Positions 1-5,528 of a stretch of 5,528 nt of DNA are shown piece after piece. The notes beneath the pieces are model-generated. The model was not told the origin of the DNA. It made no database searches and saw only the letters and a program-made list of their open reading frames with translations. Both the position numbers and the translations under genes were made by a program. The DNA comes from Lysobacterales bacterium CG_4_10_14_3_um_filter_64_11. Lineage in GTDB: Bacteria; Pseudomonadota; Gammaproteobacteria; Xanthomonadales; Xanthomonadaceae. The stretch lies in assembly GCA_002782905.1 (NCBI GenBank), contig PFJA01000017.1, positions 1-5,528 on the forward strand, in the 5' to 3' direction. Every line of letters begins with the position of its first letter. The stretch's first letter is position 1.

Positions 1-146
1 GTAGCACCAGCCAGCAGGATAGTGCCGATCCAGACCCGCCCGATACCGGTCGCGTCGGCGATGCGGTCGGCGGCATGGGCCAGAAACGACGCGGATGCAA
101 TCAGCATCAGACCCAGTACGGTGAACACGGCGAGTGCCTGAATCAT
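1..146 (-). CDS. N-terminus of a Ca2+/cation exchanger (CaCA family), cut by the window edge
   Basis: Only the first 48 codons are present; the gene continues beyond position 1. The start ATG (146-144) overlaps the TGA of the upstream ATPase gene as ATGA, so the two are probably translationally coupled. Only a weak GAAG-type ribosome site precedes it. The peptide starts MIQALAVFTVLGLMLIASAS, a first membrane helix. It continues with an ADRIADATGIGRVWIGTILLAGA segment, read in two parts: ADRIADATGI, then GRVWIGTILLAGA. This matches the usual lead-in to the first alpha repeat (GATSLPEL-type) of sodium/calcium exchangers and related cation antiporters. The diagnostic acidic motif itself lies outside the window. 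The family exchanges Ca2+ or another cation for Na+ or H+ at the inner membrane. Sitting behind a probable Ca2+ ATPase supports a cation-homeostasis role. The family call is fairly likely; the ion is inference. Confidence 0.7.
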   Translation of the reverse strand, partial: MIQALAVFTVLGLMLIASASFLAHAADRIADATGIGRVWIGTILLAGA

Positions 147-2650
147 GGCAGTGCTGCTTCACGCGCGGCGTGCATGCGCAGACGGTGATTCAGCCATTCG
201 GCAATCAGCCATGCAGCCAGCACCGCCGTCGCCACGATCGCCAAGGCGCGCAGGTCGAGAGGGTGCAGCGCCAGCATTTCGCGTAGCGCGGGCAGCATCA
301 GGGTTGCTGCCTGCACCAACAGCGACAGCGCGACGATAGCGTTCAACAGCATGTTGCTGGCGGGTGCCTGCGCGATGCGCCGCGCCGGGTAGGCAAACAC
401 CAGTTGTGCGCTGGCCTCAAAGAGAAATACGGCGGTGCGCGCCACACTCGCGCCATAGCCCAGCATCGGCAGCCAGATCAACAGGCTCAAGCCCGCTGCT
501 GCCTTGATCAGCCCGGTGGAAAAGACAAACCGCAGCGATGCGGTATCGAGCAGTGGACTGCTCGGCGATCGCGGTGGGCGCTGCATCAAACTCGCGTTGC
601 GATCCAGCGCCAGCGCCAGCGCCGGTGGGCCATCGGCGATGAAGTTGATCCACAGCAACTGGATTGCGGTCAGAGGCAGCAGCAACATGCCCGAGTCTTC
701 ACGCAGGTTTTGCGCGTACGCCAGAATTGCGCCGCCGACGACCAGAATAACCAACGCGACATTGGTCGAAAACAGGAAACGGATGAACTTCTGTATGTTC
801 TCGTAAATCCCGCGACCTTCCTCGATCGCCCCAACGATGGTTGCGAAATTATCGTCGAGAAGTACCAGATCGGCGACTTCGCGGCTGACATCGCTGCCAC
901 GTTGACCCATGGCGATGCCGACATCGGCGCGTTTCAATGCCGGTGCATCATTGACCCCATCGCCGGTCATCGCCACGATCTCGCCATTGGCCTGCAAGGC
1001 TTCAATCAGGCGCAGCTTGTGCTCGGCACTGACGCGCGCAAACACGGTTGTATCGCGAGCTATATTGCGCAGCTGCGCCGAATCGAGCGCGTCGATCTCG
1101 GCCCCGGTCACGACGTGCTCGTGTTCCATGCCGATCTGGCGGGCCACCGCGCGGGCGGTGCCGGGGTGATCGCCGGTAATCATGATGACCCGCACCCCGG
1201 CTTTCCTGACGGTACGCATGGCGTCGGCCACTTCGGCGCGCGCCGGGTCCCACAGCAGAATCAAGCCGAGCAGTTGCAAGTCCGACTCGGCCTCGCCCAC
1301 GCCCTGCGCCAGTGCCAACACGCGATAGCCATCGTTGGCTGCCGCCTCGGCGCGCGCCAGCCAATGGTCGCGAGCTGCCGGATCCAGATTACAGCGCCCG
1401 AGCAACACCTCTGGCGCGCCCTTGAGCAGGCTCTGCAATTCGTGGCCATTGTCGATGGTGACCCGCATGAACTTCCAAGAGCTATCGAAGACGCGCTGCG
1501 AAACGCGCGGATGACTGGCACGCAGTGCGTGAATGTCGATGCCCTGCTCACGCGCGAACGCCAGCAGGCCAATTTCCAGCGGGTCGCCAGCCGCGGCATC
1601 AGGTTCGGCATCATTGGCCAGCGCCATCGCCTGCAATGCTTCATGACGACGCTCGCTGAGCAATTCGTGCACACGCATGCGGTTTTCGGTCAGCGTGCCG
1701 GTTTTATCGGTGGCGATGACGGTGACCGAGCCCAACGCTTCGACCGCGCTCAGTCGCCTGACCACGGCCTTGCGTCTGGCCATGCGCTGCACGCCCAGTG
1801 CCAGCGTCAAGGTCACCACGGCCGGCATGCCTTCAGGCACGGCTGCGACCGCCAACGCAACCGCGAACAGCACCATTTCCTCGAAGCGGCCCAGCCCCTC
1901 GGCAGCGACCCCGACGACGATCAGCGTCACCGCCAAGGCGCCAACCCAACGCGCGATCTGCATGCCGAATACGTCAAGGCGTTTTTCCAGCGGCGTTTTT
2001 TCGCTTTCGATGCCGCTCAGCATGCCGGCCAGACGGCCCATGGCACTGTTTGCACCGGTAGCGCTCACTTCCAGCATGCCTTTGCCACGCACCACCAGGG
2101 TGCCGCTCAAGGCACGCTCGTCGATCGCCTTGTCGATGGGCACCGACTCGCCGGTCAGCACGGCTTCATCGATCAGCATGCCCTGCGCCTCAAGCAAGCG
2201 ACCGTCCGCCGGTATCCGTTCGCCAGCAGTGACCCGCAGCAGGTCGCCTGGCACGATGTCTGCGCTGGCGATGTGTTGCAGGCGGCCATCGCGCAGCACC
2301 CATGCCTGCGGTGCGGCCATGGCCTTGAGTTGCGCCAGCGCCTGCTCTGAGCGGAACTCCTGAAACGACCCCAAGCCGGCATTGAGCACCAGAATCGACA
2401 GGATCGCGATGGCTTCCGCTGGTGTCCCGTGCATGCCTTCATAGGCCCAGGTGCCCAGATCGAACAGCAGCGCAAACAGCAGCAGCCCGATCAGCGGGCT
2501 GCGCAACTGCTTGAGCACGCGGCGCCAGATTGGCGTGGTTCGCGCTTCCGGCAAAGCGTTGGCGCCGAACTGCCGCAGCCGCCGTTGCGCCTCATCGGCA
2601 CTCAGCCCCGAGTGAGGCGAAGGCACAGCACGAGCACGATGTGCCGACAT
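143..2650 (-). CDS. Type II P-type cation-transporting ATPase, probably Ca2+ (SPCA/PMR1-like)
   Basis: An 835-residue inner-membrane pump that would use ATP to export a cation, most likely Ca2+. In order it has a cation-ATPase N-terminal segment (GLSADEAQRRLRQFGAN, about 15-31), helices M1-M2 (about 51-97), the actuator TGES (166-169), M4 with PEGMP (272-276), the phosphorylation motif DKTGTLT with Asp315, the nucleotide-domain KGAPE (410-414), TGDH (492-495), the hinge TGDGVND (562-568) and M5-M10 (about 620-820). M6 reads NFIADGPPA (669-677), closest to the SPCA/PMR1 'DGPPA' signature. Glu273, Asn669 and Asp673 would form Ca2+ site II. The site I glutamate of SERCA M5 is Leu633 here, and the M6 threonine is Ala672. 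Slightly short for bacterial members, but all core motifs are intact. The ATG at 2650 has an AGGAG site six bases upstream. The stop overlaps the exchanger start. The ion is inferred; Mn2+ or another divalent cation is possible. Confidence 0.93.
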   Translation of the reverse strand: MSAHRARAVPSPHSGLSADEAQRRLRQFGANALPEARTTPIWRRVLKQLRSPLIGLLLFALLFDLGTWAYEGMHGTPAEAIAILSILVLNAGLGSFQEFRSEQALAQLKAMAAPQAWVLRDGRLQHIASADIVPGDLLRVTAGERIPADGRLLEAQGMLIDEAVLTGESVPIDKAIDERALSGTLVVRGKGMLEVSATGANSAMGRLAGMLSGIESEKTPLEKRLDVFGMQIARWVGALAVTLIVVGVAAEGLGRFEEMVLFAVALAVAAVPEGMPAVVTLTLALGVQRMARRKAVVRRLSAVEALGSVTVIATDKTGTLTENRMRVHELLSERRHEALQAMALANDAEPDAAAGDPLEIGLLAFAREQGIDIHALRASHPRVSQRVFDSSWKFMRVTIDNGHELQSLLKGAPEVLLGRCNLDPAARDHWLARAEAAANDGYRVLALAQGVGEAESDLQLLGLILLWDPARAEVADAMRTVRKAGVRVIMITGDHPGTARAVARQIGMEHEHVVTGAEIDALDSAQLRNIARDTTVFARVSAEHKLRLIEALQANGEIVAMTGDGVNDAPALKRADVGIAMGQRGSDVSREVADLVLLDDNFATIVGAIEEGRGIYENIQKFIRFLFSTNVALVILVVGGAILAYAQNLREDSGMLLLPLTAIQLLWINFIADGPPALALALDRNASLMQRPPRSPSSPLLDTASLRFVFSTGLIKAAAGLSLLIWLPMLGYGASVARTAVFLFEASAQLVFAYPARRIAQAPASNMLLNAIVALSLLVQAATLMLPALREMLALHPLDLRALAIVATAVLAAWLIAEWLNHRLRMHAAREAALP

Positions 2651-2656
2651 GTCTTG

Positions 2657-2661
2657 CTCCT
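2657..2661 (-). promoter_or_regulatory. Ribosome binding site of the ATPase gene
   Basis: On the minus strand AGGAG lies six bases before the ATG at 2650. It is the only strong Shine-Dalgarno match near the N-terminus and fixes this start. Confidence 0.8.
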
Positions 2662-2810
2662 AATAGCTTGAGCGCAGCATCTTCACCGGCCTTGTGGACA
2701 CTGCGATGGCGCCGGATGGCGCGGGCATCGGCATTGTCGCGCAGGCACCAGACACAGCGCTTGATGGTAAGCAATAGCGACGGCTTCGCGGTTTGTTGCG
2801 ATGCAGGATG

Positions 2811-2832
2811 AAATGTGAACTGCGTCACACTT
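2811..2832. promoter_or_regulatory. CRP/Clp/Vfr-type operator (TGTGA-N6-TCACA)
   Basis: The sequence is AAATGTGA, six bases, then TCACACTT. This is a perfect TGTGA-N6-TCACA core (2814-2829). Compared with the E. coli CRP consensus AAATGTGA-N6-TCACATTT, the left half matches 8 of 8 and the right half 7 of 8. CRP homologues in gammaproteobacteria (CRP, Vfr, and Clp of Xanthomonadales) bind this consensus. The palindrome centre (2821/2822) is about 120 bases before the start of the secreted-protein gene and about 171 before the ATPase start, so it could serve either or both. Binding is inferred, not shown. Confidence 0.65.
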
Positions 2833-2837
2833 ATACT
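2832..2837 (+). promoter_or_regulatory. Possible -10 box of the secreted-protein operon
   Basis: TATACT matches the sigma-70 -10 consensus at five of six positions and would start transcription near 2844, giving a leader of about 100 bases. No good -35 is found 16-18 bases upstream, where the CRP-type palindrome lies instead. The promoter would therefore be either regulator-dependent or blocked by the regulator. The same bases read on the other strand give TATAAG, so direction is uncertain. Confidence 0.35.
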
Positions 2838-2883
2838 CTCTTGGCCAGTCGGATGTCCGGTGCCAGGGGGTGGCTTTCAGGTG

Positions 2884-2903
2884 GTCGCCCTTGACTCGGC
2901 GAC
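2884..2903 (+). other. Small hairpin in the presumed 5' leader
   Basis: GTCGCC (2884-2889) pairs perfectly with GGCGAC (2898-2903) around an eight-base loop. It lies 38 bases before the start codon and leaves the ribosome binding site free. No T tract follows, so it is not a terminator. It may be mRNA structure or chance. Confidence 0.3.
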
Positions 2904-2941
2904 TCGTCCCAGTGTCGTCAACCACAAGTGAGAAGGTAATC

Positions 2942-3289
2942 ATGAAGTATCTGACAAGACCGTTCGGGTTCGTTGTTGCGCTGGCAATTGCGTTTGCCAG
3001 CATGGTTTCGGCTGTGCAGGCGGCAAAACCCTCGCCAACTGCCAAGGAACTCAAGGCGATGGCCAATCAGACGCGCGAAAACCACCGCTTCTTCAAGCAA
3101 CCCGAGACGATGGTGCAAGCCGCAGCGACCGAGGTTCGGATGCCTGATGGCACCGTTGCGATGGCAGTGCCCACCGAGTTGTGGAACAACCTTTCGGTCG
3201 AGCACGATGCCAGCGGCAAACTGCACGTGCTCGAATCGGATGGCACCCATGTTCCGGTGGTTGCGGAGACGGAGCTTGACCATGAATAA
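2942..3289 (+). CDS. Small secreted protein of unknown function, coupled to the downstream protease
   Basis: A 115-residue protein that I do not recognise. It starts MKYLTRPFGFVVALAIAFAS, a classic Sec signal peptide with cleavage likely after the VQA at 25-27. This leaves about 88 mature residues for the periplasm or outside. The mature part has a charged, probably helical stretch (about 32-50, KELKAMANQTRENHRFF), then a segment rich in likely beta strands (about 64-100) with VRMPDGTVAMAVP (65-77) and ASGKLHVLESDG (90-101). It has no cysteine. The ATG at 2942 is chosen because AGAAGG (2931-2936) lies five bases upstream and the signal peptide begins there; an in-frame ATG at 2870 would put 24 extra residues before it. 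The end overlaps the protease start by eight bases. Co-export with a protease that has no obvious long propeptide suggests an inhibitor, folding helper or trans-acting prosegment, but this is inference. Confidence 0.85.
   Translation: MKYLTRPFGFVVALAIAFASMVSAVQAAKPSPTAKELKAMANQTRENHRFFKQPETMVQAAATEVRMPDGTVAMAVPTELWNNLSVEHDASGKLHVLESDGTHVPVVAETELDHE
3271..3274 (+). promoter_or_regulatory. Ribosome binding site deciding the protease start
   Basis: GGAG lies seven bases before the ATG at 3282, inside the end of the upstream gene. With the signal peptide that begins there, it fixes 3282 as the start, although the frame stays open for about 100 codons further upstream. Confidence 0.75.
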
Positions 3290-4844
3290 GCTCGCACTCA
3301 CTACCGCACTTTCCCTGGCGCTTGCGGCAACGTTCGCACAAGCCGCAGAAATCGTGCCGGTCAATTTCGATGACCCGGGCGAGGGCTACAACGACCCGAC
3401 TCCGGCGCTGCCGGTTGGCGGCAACCCCGGGACCACGATCGGTGAGCAACGCCTGATCGTCGCCCAGTTTGCTGCCGACCTATGGGGCTCGGTATTGCAA
3501 AGCGACGTGCCGGTATTCGTCGGCGCCCAGTTCAACCCACTCGGCGCCAATGTGCTCGGCTCGGCGGGAGCCACGTTTGTATTTCGCAATTTTCCGGGTG
3601 CTGGCGTTGCCAACACCTGGTACAGCTCGGCACTGGCGGACGCGCTGGCCGGCGAGGATCTGCAGCCAGGTTTCATCGACATCAACTCGCAGTTCAGTTC
3701 GGATTTCACGTTTTACCTTGGCCTCGATGGCAATACGCCGGCCGGCCAGGTCAATTTTCTCGATGTGGTGATGCACGAGTTCGGTCACGGCCTGGGCTTT
3801 CAGAACTTCGAGAACGAGGCCGCTGGCACCTTCCTGTCCGGCATTCCGGATATCTACTCCACGTTCACTTTCGACAACTCGACCGGCAAGCGCTGGACGC
3901 AAATGACGGTGGCCGAACGGCAGGCTTCGGCGCTGAACTTTGGCAAGGTGATTTTTGACGGCCCCAGCGCAGTCGCTGGAGCCGCTCTGACGTTGGGGCC
4001 GCGTACCGCGTTCCGGGTCGTCGCGCCGCTGGCGATTGCGGGTGATCTTGAGTTCGGTACCGCCTCTTTCGGCCCGGCGGCGACCCCCTCGAATTTCGCC
4101 GGCATGGTGGTGCTGGCATCGCCTGCCAACGGCTGCAACACGCTCGACAACCCCGCTGCAATCGCCGGCAATATCGCGATCATCGATCGCGGCACCTGTG
4201 CGTTCGCACTCAAGGCCGCAAACGCGCAAGCCGCCGGGGCGAGTGCGGTGATCATCGCCAACAACACCACGGCCAATCCGCCGCCCGGGCTGGGCGGCAG
4301 CGATCCAACGATCGCCATACCCACCGTCTCGGTTACCCAGGCTGATGGCGCTCTGCTCAAGGGCGCATTGCCCGGGGTGCAAGTGGGTCTGGTCGTCGAT
4401 CCGAGCAAGTTGCAGGGTGCCGACGACGCCGGTCGGCCACGGCTGTTCATGCCCAACCCGGTACAGCCAGGATCCTCAGGTTCGCATTACGACAGTGCGA
4501 TGCTGCCCAATGCACTGATGGAACCGGCGATCAACGCGACACTGTTCTCGGCATTCAATATCGATATCACGCCGAATCTACTGCACGACACCGGCTGGTC
4601 GCTCAACAACGGCAACGCGAAGATCGGCGATTGCGACACCACGATTGACGTGGTTGATGCCGCTGGCATCATCGTTGGCGCCAATGTGCAGGCCACCAGC
4701 AACCTGTGTCTGAGCAAGGCGAGCAATCGCGGTTCGTACCAAAGCTGCATGGACAACTACAAGGACGGCTTGTTGGCTGCTGGTCTGATTACCGGCAAGC
4801 AAGGCGGCAAGATGATGTCCTGCGCGGCCAAGCTCGGCAAGTAA
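3282..4844 (+). CDS. Secreted zinc metalloprotease (leishmanolysin-like metzincin) with an inserted PA domain
   Basis: A 520-residue exported protein. Residues 1-21 form a Sec signal peptide (MNKLALTTALSLALAATFAQ, cleavage near AQA). Residues about 55-164 would be the N-terminal catalytic subdomain, ending in the active-site helix HEFGHGLGF (165-173): His165 and His169 bind zinc and Glu166 is the catalytic base. A protease-associated (PA) domain follows at about 245-375, recognised by GNIAIIDRGTCAFALKAAN (296-314) and AAGASAVIIANN (317-328), with Cys285/Cys306 as a possible disulfide. Then SHYD (401-404) and LMEP (412-415) give His402 and Met413 eleven residues apart, as between the third zinc ligand and Met-turn of leishmanolysins (M8). 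The usual metzincin third-ligand position is Asn175. A C-terminal region (about 445-520) has four cysteines (451, 476, 489, 514). Role: probably extracellular protein degradation; substrate unknown. The protease class is well supported; the M8 affinity is inference. Confidence 0.88.
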   Translation: MNKLALTTALSLALAATFAQAAEIVPVNFDDPGEGYNDPTPALPVGGNPGTTIGEQRLIVAQFAADLWGSVLQSDVPVFVGAQFNPLGANVLGSAGATFVFRNFPGAGVANTWYSSALADALAGEDLQPGFIDINSQFSSDFTFYLGLDGNTPAGQVNFLDVVMHEFGHGLGFQNFENEAAGTFLSGIPDIYSTFTFDNSTGKRWTQMTVAERQASALNFGKVIFDGPSAVAGAALTLGPRTAFRVVAPLAIAGDLEFGTASFGPAATPSNFAGMVVLASPANGCNTLDNPAAIAGNIAIIDRGTCAFALKAANAQAAGASAVIIANNTTANPPPGLGGSDPTIAIPTVSVTQADGALLKGALPGVQVGLVVDPSKLQGADDAGRPRLFMPNPVQPGSSGSHYDSAMLPNALMEPAINATLFSAFNIDITPNLLHDTGWSLNNGNAKIGDCDTTIDVVDAAGIIVGANVQATSNLCLSKASNRGSYQSCMDNYKDGLLAAGLITGKQGGKMMSCAAKLGK

Positions 4845-4875
4845 GCCAGTCCCACGCGTCGACATGCGGTATTTG

Positions 4876-4907
4876 ACCGGCGTCTCGGGGCGCCGGTTTT
4901 TTTTTTT
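4876..4907 (+). terminator. Rho-independent terminator of the protease operon
   Basis: ACCGGCG (4876-4882) pairs with CGCCGGT (4891-4897). The stem extends by a T-G and a C-G pair to a TCGG tetraloop, and an 11-T tract (4897-4907) follows. It starts 31 bases after the protease stop codon. This is a strong intrinsic terminator for the plus strand. Confidence 0.93.
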
Positions 4908-4931
4908 GCAACGCATGGCGCTCACACCAAA

Positions 4932-4951
4932 ACGGCGCCCGCAGGCGCCGT
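4932..4951 (-). terminator. Hairpin, possible terminator for the convergent thiolase gene
   Basis: A perfect 8-bp stem ACGGCGCC/GGCGCCGT closes a four-base loop. On the minus strand it is followed by a short T run (four Ts, 4932-4929) and then GG, so it could end transcripts of the thiolase gene, whose stop is about 180 bases upstream. The weak T tract limits confidence. Confidence 0.5.
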
Positions 4952-4958
4952 CGTTGTT

Positions 4959-4975
4959 GCCCGATGAAGTCGGGC
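4959..4975. repeat. Short hairpin between convergent genes
   Basis: GCCCGA (4959-4964) pairs with TCGGGC (4970-4975) around TGAAG. No T tract lies on either side. It may support termination or protect an RNA 3' end, or it may be chance. Confidence 0.35.
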
Positions 4976-4990
4976 ATAGAGCAATGGCAC

Positions 4991-5098
4991 TTTCTTGGCG
5001 TTGTCATGCCAGCGAAAGTTGGCATCCGGCGCCTCGCTCTTGCTCAATCTCTGGAAGTCACTGGATTGCCGCTTTCGCAGGAATGACGAACCAAGGAA
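4991..5098. repeat. MITE-like intergenic inverted repeat (GTCATTCC..GCGAAAGC..GGAATCCAG type)
   Basis: The left arm (5001-5029) and the reverse complement of the right arm (5061-5089) agree at 21 of 29 positions, sharing GTCAT, CC, GCGAAAG and ATCC. Outside them TTTCTTGG (4991-4998) and CCAAGGAA (5091-5098) continue the palindrome. Each arm can itself fold: ATGCCA/TGGCAT (5006-5011 with 5020-5025) is perfect on the left, with loop GCGAAAGT. The core resembles a repeat family I remember as common between genes of Xanthomonadales and some other Proteobacteria. No coding capacity and no clear target-site duplication are seen. Confidence 0.6.
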
Positions 5099-5127
5099 GT
5101 TCTGGCTTGAGGAAGTGGCATTGTGGC

Positions 5128-5528
5128 TCAGAGCGCTTCGTAGATTCCGGCTGCACCCATGCCGGTGCCGATGCACATCGTCACCATGCCGTATTTCAGC
5201 TTGCGCCGGCGCATGCCGTGCACGATGGTGGCGGTGCGAACCGCGCCGGTGGCGCCGAGCGGGTGGCCCAGGGCAATGGCGCCACCGAGTGGGTTGACCT
5301 TGGCCTCGTCGAGGCCGAGATCGCGGATCACCGCCAGTGCCTGCGCCGCAAACGCTTCGTTCAGTTCGATCCAGTCGATTTGATCGCGGCTCAGACCGGC
5401 CTGCTTGAGCGCTTTCGGGATCGCTTCCTTGGGGCCGATACCCATCAGTTCGGGCGGCACGCCGGCCACCGCAAAGCCGACGAAGCGCGCCAGCGGGGTG
5501 AGGCCGTAATCCTTGATCGCCTGTTCCG
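5128..5528 (-). CDS. C-terminal third of a thiolase (acetyl-CoA acyltransferase)
   Basis: The last 132 residues of a thiolase whose start lies past the right edge. It would catalyse thiolytic cleavage of 3-ketoacyl-CoA (fatty-acid beta-oxidation) or the reverse condensation of acetyl-CoA, in the cytoplasm. The family's C-terminal half is intact: a GLTPLARFVGFAVAGVPPE lead-in, MGIGPKEAIPKAL, the NEAFAAQ loop with its conserved Asn, the GGAIALGHPLGATGAVR motif with the catalytic His, and MCIGTGMGAAG with the CxG catalytic Cys near the end. The protein ends GIYEAL and then TGA. It is convergent with the protease operon, so the two are not co-transcribed. The sequence here cannot decide between a beta-oxidation thiolase (FadA/FadI type) and a biosynthetic acetyl-CoA acetyltransferase, so I give no symbol. 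Confidence 0.95.
   Translation of the reverse strand, partial: EQAIKDYGLTPLARFVGFAVAGVPPELMGIGPKEAIPKALKQAGLSRDQIDWIELNEAFAAQALAVIRDLGLDEAKVNPLGGAIALGHPLGATGAVRTATIVHGMRRRKLKYGMVTMCIGTGMGAAGIYEAL

Larger units (their letters stand above)
2651..2941. other. Divergent intergenic region between the ATPase gene and the secreted-protein operon
   Basis: These 291 bases separate two divergently read genes and must hold both promoters. The half nearest the plus-strand operon carries the CRP/Clp-type palindrome, a TATACT box and a leader hairpin, each listed separately. In the half next to the ATPase gene (2662-2800) I see no convincing -35/-10 pair; TACCAT on the minus strand (2769-2764) is only a weak -10 candidate. 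An open minus-strand frame runs through part of it, but nothing supports it as a gene. Confidence 0.6.

Noticed and set aside
404..2350. A 648-codon open frame on the plus strand, antisense to the ATPase gene
   Set aside because: It lies wholly inside the ATPase gene, its product is rich in Gln, His and Arg with no recognisable domain, and such long antisense frames are common in GC-rich genes. The opposite strand shows every P-type ATPase motif.
2592..2828. A 78-codon minus-strand frame across the intergenic region and the ATPase N-terminus
   Set aside because: It overlaps the first codons of the ATPase in another frame, its start falls inside the CRP-type palindrome, and no ribosome site or recognisable motif supports it.
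2894..2906. Short direct repeat GACTCG-GC-GACTCG as a regulator site
   Set aside because: Two six-base copies partly inside a hairpin are easily due to chance, and I know no regulator with this pattern.
2891..2919. TTGACT in the leader as a -35 box
   Set aside because: No acceptable -10 lies 16-18 bases downstream, and a start there would leave almost no leader before the ribosome binding site.
2870..2941. An upstream ATG giving the small secreted protein 24 more residues
   Set aside because: It would place a charged stretch before the signal peptide and has no good ribosome site at the right distance. The ATG at 2942 has AGAAGG and begins the signal peptide directly.
3480..4382. A 300-codon open frame on the minus strand, antisense to the protease gene
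   Set aside because: The translation is Arg-rich and lacks any motif. The plus strand encodes an intact signal peptide, HExxH and PA domain over the same bases.
4897..4907. The 11-T run as a sequencing or assembly artefact
   Set aside because: It directly follows a strong GC stem 31 bases after a stop codon, as expected of an intrinsic terminator. Its exact length could still be off by a base or two.

Overview
The window is about 60% GC, densely coded bacterial DNA that looks chromosomal. The likely source is a gammaproteobacterium, perhaps of the Xanthomonadales. This rests on the codon style, the small secreted proteins, the CRP/Clp-type operator and an intergenic inverted repeat of the 'GTCATTCC..GCGAAAGC..GGAATCCAG' kind that I remember from that order. 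The placement is inference, because no marker gene is present.

Left part (1-2650, minus strand): a complete type II P-type cation ATPase, SPCA/PMR1-like and probably Ca2+-transporting. It is followed, with a 4-base ATGA overlap, by the start of a Ca2+/cation exchanger that leaves the window. Together they look like a two-gene cation (Ca2+) efflux operon.

Middle (2651-2941): a divergent intergenic region. It carries a near-consensus CRP/Clp palindrome (2811-2832), a -10-like TATACT beside it, and a small hairpin in the presumed leader of the plus-strand genes.

Plus-strand operon (2942-4844): a 115-residue secreted protein of unknown function overlaps by 8 bases a 520-residue secreted zinc metalloprotease. 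The protease has HEFGHGLGF, a protease-associated (PA) domain after the active-site helix, and then a His...Met pair spaced as in leishmanolysin (M8). A small four-Cys C-terminal module follows. A strong terminator with an 11-T tract closes the unit.

Right part (4845-5528): a 283-bp noncoding stretch with three hairpins and a MITE-like inverted repeat separates the protease from a convergent thiolase gene. Only the C-terminal third of the thiolase is in the window.

The most notable content is the coupled pair of secreted small protein and PA-inserted M8-like protease behind a CRP/Clp-type operator. I see no CRISPR array, tRNA, rRNA, transposase or phage gene.
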